A stretch of DNA of 43,393 nucleotides. Source: CALARM01 sp964431735. Lineage in GTDB: Bacteria; Vulcanimicrobiota; SpSt-956; JAKJGF01. Made by a program: the position numbers and the translations under genes. Within the stretch, counting starts at the first letter, position 1; every line of letters begins with the position of its first letter. A model generated the notes under the pieces. The model was not told the DNA's origin, did not search any database, and saw only the letters and a program-made list of their open reading frames with translations. This document shows positions 1-7,134 of the stretch, in pieces. Location of the stretch: positions 1 through 43,393 of the forward strand of contig CAYSLJ010000045.1 of NCBI GenBank assembly GCA_964431735.1, read 5' to 3'.

Positions 1-10
1 AGGATTATAG

Positions 11-87
11 ATTTTTCGGAAGAGCCTCACACACCGGAAGGTATTTAATGACTTTTCGGATAGGCTCTTAGAACCTATCCGAAAAAT
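11..87. repeat. Short inverted-repeat element, left end of window
   Basis: A 77-bp element bounded by perfect 10-bp inverted ends (ATTTTTCGGA at 11-20, TCCGAAAAAT at 78-87). A second nested hairpin pairs 53-64 with 74-85. Positions 13-66 recur in inverted orientation at 43340-43393 with one mismatch. The outer motif TTTTTCGGAAGAGC also resembles the arms of the element at 2041-2194, so this is a dispersed MITE-like family rather than a unique site. Confidence 0.75.
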
Positions 88-163
88 AAATTTCTTTTTC
101 CATTCTATGTAAAATCACATGGTATTTTTAAACGTAATCAACCTTTTATTTTTTTTGTCTCTA

Positions 164-172
164 TGATATAAT
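164..172 (+). promoter_or_regulatory. Extended -10 promoter for the HAD gene
   Basis: TGATATAAT is a perfect extended -10 (TGn plus TATAAT at 167-172), 32 bases before the likely ATG at 204. No good -35 lies 17 bp upstream (the region is T-rich), as is normal for extended -10 promoters. The same TGATATAAT string occurs at 36736-36744 ahead of the M42 peptidase gene. Confidence 0.55.
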
Positions 173-203
173 AGCAAAAATTTTTAAATTGGAGATAATA
201 TTA

Positions 204-860
204 ATGGAAATAAAAGCAATAATTTTTGATTGTGACGGAGTTCTTGTAGACTCTGAGCCCTATAGCTGCGCAGTATGGAAACCTGTCCTTGCAAAAAGAG
301 GGGTAACAATAGAAGAGGATTTTAAATTAATAGTAGGAAAAAATTCGTCTGATGCAATAAAATTCTTTTTCGACAAATATTCCTTTACCGGAAATATAGA
401 TAAAATAGCTCTGGAGAAAGAAGAAGAGTATTATAAATTTGCAAAAGGTAAATTAAAACCCTTTCCCGGCACTGTAGAATTTATAGAAAAAGCTCTCGAA
501 TTAAACCTGGCCATATGTGTGGCATCATCGGGAACACCGGAAAAAATTGCTTTTAATCTTTCCGAAGGTGGACTCAAGGAGTATTTTAAGACTATAATAT
601 CATGTGAAGATATAAAAAGAGGAAAACCTGAACCGGATATATTTCTTGCTTCAGCCAGAAAACTCGGAGTAAACCCGAAAAACTGTATTGTAGTGGAAGA
701 TTCTCTCTATGGCATAACAGCGGCAAAAAGAGCATCTATGTACTGTATAGGGCTTACTACAAGTTTTCCTGCCGAAAGATTGACAGAAGCAGATATGATT
801 GCAGACACTTTAAGAGAAGTTTCTCTTGAGGAATTATGTAGGATATCAGTTATTTACTGA
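204..860 (+). CDS. HAD-superfamily hydrolase, beta-phosphoglucomutase/phosphatase-like
   Basis: A 218-aa haloacid dehalogenase family hydrolase, probably a cytoplasmic sugar-phosphate phosphatase or phosphomutase. Motif I is FDCDGVLVDSEP (nucleophile D9, acid/base D11), followed by the helical cap of the PGMB-like subfamily. Motif II is VASSG (about 107-111), motif III includes K141 in KRGKPEPD, and motif IV is VVEDS (E165, D166), which binds Mg. The length matches the family. I start at ATG 204 because GGAG at 191-194 is a well-placed ribosome site; an in-frame TTG at 189 would put that site inside the gene. The stop TGA is the start of a dispersed repeat (TTACTGACCTGA). The substrate cannot be told from sequence, since the family is broad (phosphoglycolate, glucose-1-phosphate, deoxyglucose-6-phosphate and others). 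Confidence 0.88.
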   Translation: MEIKAIIFDCDGVLVDSEPYSCAVWKPVLAKRGVTIEEDFKLIVGKNSSDAIKFFFDKYSFTGNIDKIALEKEEEYYKFAKGKLKPFPGTVEFIEKALELNLAICVASSGTPEKIAFNLSEGGLKEYFKTIISCEDIKRGKPEPDIFLASARKLGVNPKNCIVVEDSLYGITAAKRASMYCIGLTTSFPAERLTEADMIADTLREVSLEELCRISVIY

Positions 861-945
861 CCTGAACGTAAGTATTCCCAACGCGTCACGGGAAGTGTAT
901 ATATATTTAATAAAATAACTGTTATTCATGTTCACACTGATCACG
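855..945. repeat. Family B repeat element (degenerate)
   Basis: Begins with TTACTGACCTGAACGTAAG, the left end shared by copies at 5703, 12999, 21341 and 22241. It has a core CCAACGCGTCACGGG (GGGAA/TTCCC hairpin) and a weakly matching right end near 930-945. The first bases supply the stop codon of the HAD gene. A degenerate 7-bp periodic tract (ATCACGC, GTTACTC, ATCACGA, ATTACGA) follows to about 967. Confidence 0.5.
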
Positions 946-993
946 CGTTACTCATCACGAATTACGACTTAAATTAAAGGGAGGTAATATAAA

Positions 994-1869
994 ATGACAA
1001 AAATTCTGGACGGTAAAATCATTGCCGGCAAAATAACAGAAGAAATAAAAGAAAAAGTCACAGATTTTGTAAAGAAAACCGGCATAAAGCCATGTCTCGC
1101 AGTCATACTGGCAGGAAACAACCCTGCATCAAGGGTATATGTAGAGAGGAAGAAAAAAGCCTGTGAAAAAGCAGGAATGGATTCACAGGAAATTCTCTTC
1201 CCTGAAGACTGCAATGAAGAAGATTTATTAAAGACAATAGAAGATCTTAACAGAGATGAAAAAATTCATGGTATTTTAGTTCAATTACCGCTGCCGTCAC
1301 ATATTTCAGAAGAAAAAATAATAGAAGCAGTAAATCCTTTAAAAGACGTAGACTGTCTTCATCCAATAAATACAGGAAAACTCTTCAGTGAAAATCCTGT
1401 TGTATTTCCATGCACCCCTTATGGCATATATATAATGCTTAAAGAAAGCGGTATAGAAGTAACAGGTAAACATGTTGTAATAATAGGGAGAAGTAAAATT
1501 GTAGGTAAACCTATGGCCGACATACTTCTTCGAAAAGAAATCGGCGCAACAGTGACGGTATGTCATTCAAAAACTAAAAATCTGGAACGCCATACCCTTC
1601 AGGCAGATATAATCATTGCTGCTCTGGGGAAACCTGAATTTATAAAAGCTTCTATGGTAAAAGAAGGAGCAGTAGTAGTAGATGTAGGTATAAACAGGCT
1701 TCCTGACAGTAATACAAAATCAGGTACAAAATTAGTGGGAGATGTAGCATTTGAAGAGGTATCAAAAAAAGTTTTTGCTATAACACCTGTTCCGGGAGGA
1801 GTAGGGCCTATGACTATAGCGATGCTTTTACGGAATACCATCTCTGCTGCAGAGAAGATTGTATCGTAA
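994..1869 (+). CDS. folD: Bifunctional methylenetetrahydrofolate dehydrogenase/cyclohydrolase FolD
   Basis: A 291-aa FolD, which interconverts 5,10-methylene-THF, methenyl-THF and 10-formyl-THF with NADP in the cytoplasmic one-carbon pathway. The catalytic YxxxK pair is Y49/K53 in RVYVERKKK. Family signatures follow in order: GILVQLPLPSH, DVDCLHPINTGKL, the Rossmann segment VVIIGRSKIVGKPMA, CHSKTKNL, GAVVVDVGINR and the C-terminal TPVPGGVGPMTIAMLLRNT. The length is typical. The start ATG has a strong GGGAGG site 9 bases upstream. The stop TAA lies inside the first unit of a heptamer repeat array. It sits downstream of the HAD gene after a repeat-bearing gap, so co-transcription is uncertain. 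Confidence 0.97.
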   Translation: MTKILDGKIIAGKITEEIKEKVTDFVKKTGIKPCLAVILAGNNPASRVYVERKKKACEKAGMDSQEILFPEDCNEEDLLKTIEDLNRDEKIHGILVQLPLPSHISEEKIIEAVNPLKDVDCLHPINTGKLFSENPVVFPCTPYGIYIMLKESGIEVTGKHVVIIGRSKIVGKPMADILLRKEIGATVTVCHSKTKNLERHTLQADIIIAALGKPEFIKASMVKEGAVVVDVGINRLPDSNTKSGTKLVGDVAFEEVSKKVFAITPVPGGVGPMTIAMLLRNTISAAEKIVS

Positions 1870-1893
1870 TGCGTGATGCGTGATGCGTAACAG
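1866..1893 (+). repeat. Heptamer array (GTAATGC/GTGATGC)
   Basis: Four 7-bp units: GTAATGC, GTGATGC, GTGATGC, GTAACAG. The folD stop codon is within unit 1. Same period and related units as other arrays in this window. Confidence 0.75.
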
Positions 1894-2040
1894 GTTGCAC
1901 TTTAATACATTTTTAAGACATTTATTGAATAACTATAGGCCTGTTCAAAAATAACCCTGTTAGAATTTAACTGCTGACCTGAGCATAAGCAGGTCGGTAA
2001 TGTCTTCCCGTAATGCTATAACATCGAGCTATCAATCATA

Positions 2041-2194
2041 AGGCTTTGCCTGTCTGGTGCTCTGGAGGAAAAATATCACGGCAGAACAGGTGTATTTTAA
2101 TCGCATATAAGGCAATGTGGCATGATGTAAGCTCTATCAAACCTGGATGTTCCAGTTTAGATTTTTCCGGAAGAGCGCCAGGCAGGCAAAGCCG
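2041..2194. repeat. Inverted-repeat (MITE-like) element in the folD/kinase gap
   Basis: Arms of about 33 bp (2041-2074 and 2161-2193) pair with five mismatches; the arm ends read ATTTTTCC and GGCAAAGCC. The interior is about 86 bp with no coding sense. The arm shares AGAGC plus CCAGGCAG with the long inverted repeat at 5834-6041 and TTTTTCCGGAAGAGC with the window-end repeat. Just upstream (1973-2000) is a hairpin GACCTG/CAGGTC that resembles a family B end. The remainder of 1894-2232 shows nothing else recognisable. Confidence 0.65.
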
Positions 2195-2232
2195 GGCGAT
2201 TGTATTTAGCTGAGTATTTACCGCTGGCATCA

Positions 2233-5200
2233 CTAAGAAATCTCTGTCTTCTTCCGATCCAGTACAGCTCTTACCATAGATGTGAGGCCTTCTATAGAGA
2301 AAGGTTTCTCTATAAATTGTACATCCTGATCTAAAATACTCTGATTGGTTATAATATTATCCGTATAGCCGGACATAAACAGGACGGCAGTTTCCTTATG
2401 GATTTCCAGCAGCTTTGTGTACAGTTCTTTTCCATCCATACCGGGCATAATGACATCGGTCAGCAGAAGATCTATAGAACCTGTATGATTTTCAATCAAT
2501 TTCAACGCCTGATCACCGCTTGAAGCAACAATAACCTGATAACCATTCTGCTGGAGCATAGCTCTGGCAATATCTCTTACCACATCGTCATCTTCTACAA
2601 GAAGTACATTCTCAATTCCACGGTATGTCAAAATAATATCGGATTTTTCCTCACTTTCAGTTTTCAGGACATCTGAGGCAGGAAGGAAAATCTTAAAACA
2701 TGTACCGCTGCCCGGCTCACTGTAAACCCAGATATTCCCCTGATGCTGTTTCACAATGCCATAAACCGTTGCAAGACCAAGACCTGTACCTGCTTCACCC
2801 TTTGTAGAAAAGAAAGGTTCGAATATTCTTTTCTTCGTTTCTTCCTCCATACCGCATCCCGTATCACTCACAATCAAAAGGCCATAAAGACCTGGTTTTG
2901 CGTCAGGACGCCCCATACAGGCTGTTCCGTCCAGTTCCATCTGTGACACTTTGATGGTCATAACACCTCCTTCAGGCATGGCATCCTGGGCATTAACAGC
3001 AAGATTCATAAGTATCTGTTCCACCTGCCCTGTGTCAGCCATTACAGGACATGGAGCAGAAGGAGGAGAAATTACAAGCTGAATATTTTCACGAATAGTT
3101 CGTCTGAGCAGTTTTTCCATACCGGAAACTATCTGTCCCAGGTCTACAGATTTAACCTGCAGTGCCTGCCTTCTGCTGAAAGCAAGTAACTGACGAGTCA
3201 GATCCCTGGCTTTCTTTGCTGCATCTATAATCTGTTTAAGCTGTCCTGAACGTTCATCATTCGGATGAATGCTGTATCTGAGTAACTCTGCGTAACAGAG
3301 TATCGGTGTGAGAAGATTGTTAAAATCATGAGCCACACCTCCTGCCAGACGCCCTATAGATTCCATCTTTTGAGCCTGCCTGAGCTGTTCTTCCAGGTTT
3401 TCTCTTTCTTCTTTTAATTGACCCTCTTCTGTCATATCCATGAGAAACCCTATATATTTTATTACTCTGCCATTGTCATCAAAAAGAGGGTAACCTGTAT
3501 CCTGTAACAGGACATAATGTCCGTCTTTATGTCGGAAACGATATTCGGCGTTAAATACCGAACCTGTTTCTATTGCAGATATCCACTGACTGAAAATCTT
3601 TTCTCTTTCATCAGGGTGTATTAATTCTTTCCATATATCCATACTCGCTTCCATATCTGTGAGTTCATAGCCAAGGGTACTTTTCAGACTTCCGCCGCAG
3701 ACAACAGTATCCGTTAATAAATCGTAATCATATATAATATTCCCTGCCGAAAGAGCCAGAAGCTCATAACGATTCTTCCATTCTTCCGTTTCTCTTTCGG
3801 CCTTCCTTCTCCGGGTTATATCGCGTGTATTTATAAGGATTCCTTTTATGCCGGGAGTATCCATAAGATTTATAGAAGTGGATTCAAAGTGAAGCCAGTG
3901 GCCTGATATATGCCTGAATCTGTATTCAACACTCACAGGAACGCGATATTTTTTAATAGTATCTACAAATACCTCTCTTATTTTCGTCTGGTCATCTGGA
4001 TGTACAGGATAGAGACAGTTTTTACCTTCAAGTTTATCAGGTTTATATCCTGCTATAAATTCTACAGATGGACTTACATAATTTACTATTCCATTTTCAT
4101 CAACAATAGATACTATATCGTTAGAATTCTGCACAAGAAAACGATATCTTTCTTCACTTTCCCGTAAAGATTTTTCCGCTCTGCTGGCTTTAAGAATCTT
4201 CCACATACCGTCAATCATAAACGTCAACTGCCGTACATCTTCTTCATCATAAGGTTCTTCCTTGTTTCCTATCCCTGCGACAATAACTATTTTATCTCCG
4301 TCAAAAAGTGGTATATTCATATGACGGGTTATAAAAACATGCCCTTCGGGACAACCTTTTTTCAATGGATTTTCTGCCGTATAATCATTGGTTATGACAG
4401 CTTTCCTCTCTCTGACACATTCTCCCCATAAACCGGTAGTTTCCACAGGATATTCCATAGGCTTATCTAACATAAAACATTGGTCCATAACATGTCCTGA
4501 CCAGGAACGTATAGAGAGAACCGTTTCTTCTTCATTCATAAAAGCAATGTATCCGATTTTACTTCCTGTTAACTCTATAGCTTTTTCAAGAGCGAAATCA
4601 ACAAGAATATGCTCTTCCTTACCGGTTATTCTGGACATTTCAAGAAGAGCCGATACACGGGCATCATTCATTCTCAGTAGTTCATCTTTATATTTTTGCT
4701 CTGTAATATCAGTAATCAGACCATTAAAAATAATCTGCTCATCTGTCTGTTTCGGTTGTGAAACACCCCTGAACCACAGACATTCTCCTCCAGGTTTACG
4801 AAATTTTCCTTCAAACTCCCATCTACATTTATCTGTAATCGCTTTTTTTATAGAGGAAAGAAAAGGCTCCTTCCATTCAGGTTCCACACAGGCAGTAAAT
4901 CGCTGAAAATAATCATCCATTGGTACAGGGTTCAAACAAAAAAATTCTTCCGACCGTTCATTAACATACGAAAGTCCCATTGTGCCATCAAAACCGGCAT
5001 AGAACTGGTAAACAACGCCGGGGATATTGTCTGTAATATCCATGAGTTGCTTTTCTTTTTTACCGAGTATTTCTTCCATCTGCTTTCTTGCAGACACTTC
5101 CTGCTCCAGTTCGGCAGCATAATCTTTGAGTTCCTGAAAGAGCAGAGCATTTCTGAAAGCAATAGAAATATTCATAGAAAGAATCTCAAGAAAATCTGCC

Positions 5201-5643
5201 TGTTTTTCAAAATCCCGGGGTGACTCTGATGCAAGACCGAGTATTCCAATGACTTCTCTTTCATTCATAAGAGGCAGAGCAGCAAAGGAACAAAGGCCGG
5301 ACTTTTTACATTCTTCCCATGTACATCTCGAATCAACAGAAATATCAAAACAGTAAACAGGTCTGGATTGACTGGCTGCCAGTCCACAGAGACATTCTCC
5401 TACAATATGGGCGGGAAAAATATCCGGAATAAATCTGGAATTACATGCTCTGTAAGACTTTAACTGTAAAATTTTATCTTTTTTAAGAAAAAAAAGAACC
5501 ACATCGGGAAATAATGCTTCAACTACAGTATCAAGGGCATTTTTAATGACCTGGTCAGGCAGCATACTGGTATTAAGCATACGACCAAACTTATTCAACA
5601 GAGACATTTCATGAAGTTTTTGTTTAAGTTTTTCTTCTTCCAT
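2233..5643 (-). CDS. Hybrid sensor histidine kinase (GAF-PAS-GAF-PAS-PAS-HisKA-HATPase-REC)
   Basis: A 1136-aa soluble hybrid kinase with no transmembrane segment. The order is GAF (about 25-170, with many cysteines), PAS/PAC (190-315), GAF (330-490), two PAS/PAC domains (500-620, 625-750), then HisKA with phospho-acceptor H772 in GGVAHDFNN, HATPase with N box NLAVNAQDAM, G1 VSDTGCGM and G2 GTGLGLATVYG, and a C-terminal receiver with D1063 in LLLTDVIMPGMDG. It likely senses a cytoplasmic small-molecule or redox signal and autophosphorylates, with phosphate passed to its own receiver. No output domain is attached, so the final target must be elsewhere, perhaps the sigma54 activator at 16831-18543. 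The ribosome site is weak. It is the last gene of the minus-strand sensory block. Confidence 0.93.
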   Translation of the reverse strand: MEEEKLKQKLHEMSLLNKFGRMLNTSMLPDQVIKNALDTVVEALFPDVVLFFLKKDKILQLKSYRACNSRFIPDIFPAHIVGECLCGLAASQSRPVYCFDISVDSRCTWEECKKSGLCSFAALPLMNEREVIGILGLASESPRDFEKQADFLEILSMNISIAFRNALLFQELKDYAAELEQEVSARKQMEEILGKKEKQLMDITDNIPGVVYQFYAGFDGTMGLSYVNERSEEFFCLNPVPMDDYFQRFTACVEPEWKEPFLSSIKKAITDKCRWEFEGKFRKPGGECLWFRGVSQPKQTDEQIIFNGLITDITEQKYKDELLRMNDARVSALLEMSRITGKEEHILVDFALEKAIELTGSKIGYIAFMNEEETVLSIRSWSGHVMDQCFMLDKPMEYPVETTGLWGECVRERKAVITNDYTAENPLKKGCPEGHVFITRHMNIPLFDGDKIVIVAGIGNKEEPYDEEDVRQLTFMIDGMWKILKASRAEKSLRESEERYRFLVQNSNDIVSIVDENGIVNYVSPSVEFIAGYKPDKLEGKNCLYPVHPDDQTKIREVFVDTIKKYRVPVSVEYRFRHISGHWLHFESTSINLMDTPGIKGILINTRDITRRRKAERETEEWKNRYELLALSAGNIIYDYDLLTDTVVCGGSLKSTLGYELTDMEASMDIWKELIHPDEREKIFSQWISAIETGSVFNAEYRFRHKDGHYVLLQDTGYPLFDDNGRVIKYIGFLMDMTEEGQLKEERENLEEQLRQAQKMESIGRLAGGVAHDFNNLLTPILCYAELLRYSIHPNDERSGQLKQIIDAAKKARDLTRQLLAFSRRQALQVKSVDLGQIVSGMEKLLRRTIRENIQLVISPPSAPCPVMADTGQVEQILMNLAVNAQDAMPEGGVMTIKVSQMELDGTACMGRPDAKPGLYGLLIVSDTGCGMEEETKKRIFEPFFSTKGEAGTGLGLATVYGIVKQHQGNIWVYSEPGSGTCFKIFLPASDVLKTESEEKSDIILTYRGIENVLLVEDDDVVRDIARAMLQQNGYQVIVASSGDQALKLIENHTGSIDLLLTDVIMPGMDGKELYTKLLEIHKETAVLFMSGYTDNIITNQSILDQDVQFIEKPFSIEGLTSMVRAVLDRKKTEIS

Positions 5644-5722
5644 GTTATATTACCATCTTTTCCAGAAGTCACGATCTGCAAAAAAATAAAAAACATTGAA
5701 TATTTACTGACCCGAACATAAT

Positions 5723-5830
5723 GGGTTGTAAAAAAAAACCTTATCATATTTACAATCGTGACGCGTAACGCGTAACGCGTGACGCGAGGAAAATAACCAT
5801 AATTTGCCAGAGTTATTTTCTTACAGTCCC
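5723..5830. repeat. Family A MITE-like element, copy 1
   Basis: The ends GGGTTGTAA (5723) and CTTACAGTCCC (to 5830) are near inverted copies. The centre holds four heptamers (GTGACGC, GTAACGC, GTAACGC, GTGACGC, about 5758-5785) followed by GAGG. It matches the copies at 10087-10185 and 16439-16560 along its length. Confidence 0.7.
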
Positions 5831-5833
5831 TGA

Positions 5834-6041
5834 TTACCGCACCGGGTAAATTAGTAACCATTTTATCAGCTTCTGCCTGACAGGCTCTTACGAAGAATAA
5901 TTTGCCTTAGATAATTTGTTTTACAGACAATAAATTAGCCCTTATTTAATTTTTAATTCTATAGAAAAAACGAATTTTTCTTCTCCAGAGCCTGCCAGGC
6001 AGAAGCTTTTTACGGATACTCTTTTACCTGGTGCGGTAATA
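5834..6041. repeat. Long inverted repeat (arms about 54 bp)
   Basis: Left arm 5834-5888 (TTACCGCACC to CAGGCTCT) pairs with right arm 5989-6041 (AGAGCCTGCC to GGTGCGGTAA), with few mismatches and small gaps. The pairing extends weakly inward (GAAGAA/TTCTTC). The 100-bp centre is AT-rich and noncoding. A related arm sequence occurs at 2161-2193. Confidence 0.7.
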
Positions 6042-6062
6042 AGCATGTAATAAAGGTTTTAC

Positions 6063-6095
6063 TCCCGTAACGCGTTACGCGTTACGCGTTACGAT
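6063..6095 (+). repeat. Heptamer array (GTTACGC class)
   Basis: Units CGTAACG, CGTTACG, CGTTACG, CGTTACG with exact 7-bp period, forming the core of the interrupted family B element. Confidence 0.65.
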
Positions 6096-6224
6096 TCCTA
6101 TATAAATATTATAACAGATTAAAGGCCATAAGAAAATACTTAAATTTTTCACGTAAGACTCAAACATCTCAGACGGAAATGATAGAAAAAAAGGATTCAT
6201 AAGACGAGGTTAAGAGAGGAGAAA

Positions 6225-6506
6225 AAATACCCATACATGCACTAAGACCTCTTCAGGGTTCCCGGAGATTATCCCAATCCATACCCTTCTGAGGTCTTAG
6301 CTTGAAACGAATACCATAAAACAACCTTCCATGCCTATTAATCTCTTGTTGGTTCAGACATCGCAGTCTTATTACCCAGTAAATTCTCTACTTGTTCCCC
6401 ATGTTCAGGCACTAGCCCGAGTAGAATTACTCGTAATAGCTTTTCCCATGTCTACCTTTCAGGTTAATAGGACTTTCCTGTTATTATGTTAAACACCCTC
6501 TGCACA
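6225..6506 (-). ncRNA. Structured small RNA 1 (unknown class)
   Basis: No ORF of note. A consensus sigma70 promoter (see 6513-6541) points into it. The predicted transcript of about 270-280 nt has nested complementary blocks: CCTATTAA with TTAATAGG, then AGACAT with ATGTCT, then TATTAC with GTAATA, with an internal CGAGTA/TACTCG hairpin. It ends in a long hairpin (6242-6300; outer 10 bp CTAAGACCTC/GAGGTCTTAG) followed after about 12 nt by six U. The 3' hairpin is homologous to that of the RNA encoded at 6560-6815, with G:C exchanged for A:U at a paired position. Seven GGA triplets are present. I do not recognise it as RNase P, tmRNA, SRP RNA or 6S RNA. The exact 3' end is inferred. Confidence 0.68.
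6242..6300 (-). terminator. 3' hairpin of small RNA 1
   Basis: Outer stem CTAAGACCTC/GAGGTCTTAG, then a symmetric AGAA/TGAA internal loop, then AGGGT/ACCCT and an apical GGATT/AATC stem. The U run (TATTTTTT, 6222-6229) lies about 12 nt beyond the stem, so it is not a textbook terminator. The hairpin may be both a functional domain and a terminator. Confidence 0.5.
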
Positions 6507-6512
6507 TCTATT

Positions 6513-6541
6513 ATTATATATAAGTTTATACATTTTGTCAA
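6513..6541 (-). promoter_or_regulatory. Consensus sigma70 promoter of small RNA 1
   Basis: On the minus strand TTGACA (6536-6541), 17-bp spacer, TATAAT (6513-6518). Both boxes and the spacer are exactly consensus. Expected transcription start is near 6506. Confidence 0.85.
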
Positions 6542-6559
6542 TTATATTTTAAAAAATTT

Positions 6560-6815
6560 CTAAAAATTTTTCATAAAAGCACTAAAACCCCTTCAGGATA
6601 AGACATAACTCCTTCAGAGGTTTTAGGTTCCCATTGTAAAAGCATAACTACCTGTAATATACTCAGAACTCAGACAGAGAAAACCTTCCCACATTACGGT
6701 GAAAATTTCCACAGGGGACTTCAAAACCACCGGTAAATTTCTCCATCTCCACGCCATGATAACTGAAAAAAGGTTTTACTGAATTATTGACAGACTTCCT
6801 GGAACTGTGCTCGCT
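6560..6815 (-). ncRNA. Structured small RNA 2 (paralogue of small RNA 1)
   Basis: About 240-255 nt on the minus strand, directly upstream of small RNA 1, with its own perfect sigma70 promoter. Complementary blocks AAAACCTT/AAGGTTTT enclose TTAC(C)GGTG/CACCGTAA. The 3' hairpin (6582-6626) has stem CTAAAACCTC/GGGGTTTTAG and inner AGGA/TCCT across a TGAA/TGAA loop, then a U-rich tail. The hairpin and the following TTAGTGC are shared with small RNA 1, while the 5' halves have diverged. Seven GGA triplets occur, several in predicted loops (TGGAGATGGAG, TGTGGAAA). It lies between two sensor-kinase genes. The class is unknown. Confidence 0.68.
6582..6626 (-). terminator. 3' hairpin and U-rich tail of small RNA 2
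   Basis: Stem CTAAAACCTC with GGGGTTTTAG (one G:U), inner stem AGGA/TCCT, then TGCTTTTATG and a T-rich stretch to about 6560. Likely intrinsic terminator, conserved with the hairpin at 6242-6300. Confidence 0.55.
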
Positions 6816-6821
6816 TTAATT

Positions 6822-6850
6822 ATTATACATAAATTGACTTGTTTTGTCAA
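6822..6850 (-). promoter_or_regulatory. Consensus sigma70 promoter of small RNA 2
   Basis: On the minus strand TTGACA (6845-6850), 17-bp spacer, TATAAT (6822-6827), again exact consensus. Transcription start is expected near 6815. The rest of the gap, 6851-7134, is AT-rich with no gene that I can see. Confidence 0.85.
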
Positions 6851-7134
6851 CTATATAATCAAATTTTTCTTTAAAAAGTATTTTTCCTTTAATTTTGAAA
6901 ATTTAATAATAGTATAATAGTTTATAAATACTGTTTATGTTTATAAAATTATGCCTGTAGATATTATATAAAATAAAAAGCTATAAATCTATCTTCCTGA
7001 TCTGCTTTATAAATCAGCGACAGAAGAAATATGCTATTCTGAATGAGTAACATAAGTAAAAGTTGACAAAAAAGCCAGTATTTCAATGACAGGACGAAAC
7101 TCATGATAAATGTAAAAAAAACAAACACAAAATA

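Larger units (their letters stand above)
5703..6113. repeat. Family B repeat interrupted by two other elements
   Basis: The left end of a family B element (TTACTGACCCGAACATAA, 5704-5721) is separated from its apparent continuation (TAAGCATGTAATAAAGG and a heptamer core, 6042-6113) by a family A element (5723-5830) and a long inverted repeat (5834-6041). ATAA occurs at both junctions (5718-5721 and 6041-6044), which would fit a target duplication. Compared with the copy at 12999-13096 read in reverse, the two halves join in the expected order. Confidence 0.5.

Noticed and set aside
2036..2233. A 65-aa minus-strand frame after the hybrid kinase
   Set aside because: It lies wholly in the inverted-repeat element at 2041-2194 and has no SD or conserved feature.
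5595..5861. An 88-aa minus-strand frame over the kinase start
   Set aside because: Its middle (RVTRYALRVT) is translated heptamer repeat, and it overlaps the kinase gene in another frame.
6225..6815. IS200/IS605 remnant with a TnpB guide RNA
   Set aside because: I considered this because of the terminal hairpins, but there is no tnpB or tnpA fragment, and the two consensus promoters with homologous 3' hairpins fit free-standing small RNAs better.
6225..6815. RNase P, tmRNA, SRP RNA or 6S RNA identity for the small RNAs
   Set aside because: GGAAAGTCC in RNA 1 recalls RNase P, but the other conserved RNase P blocks are missing. There is no tRNA-like end, no SRP GNAR-loop motif, and the ends do not form the 6S closing stem.
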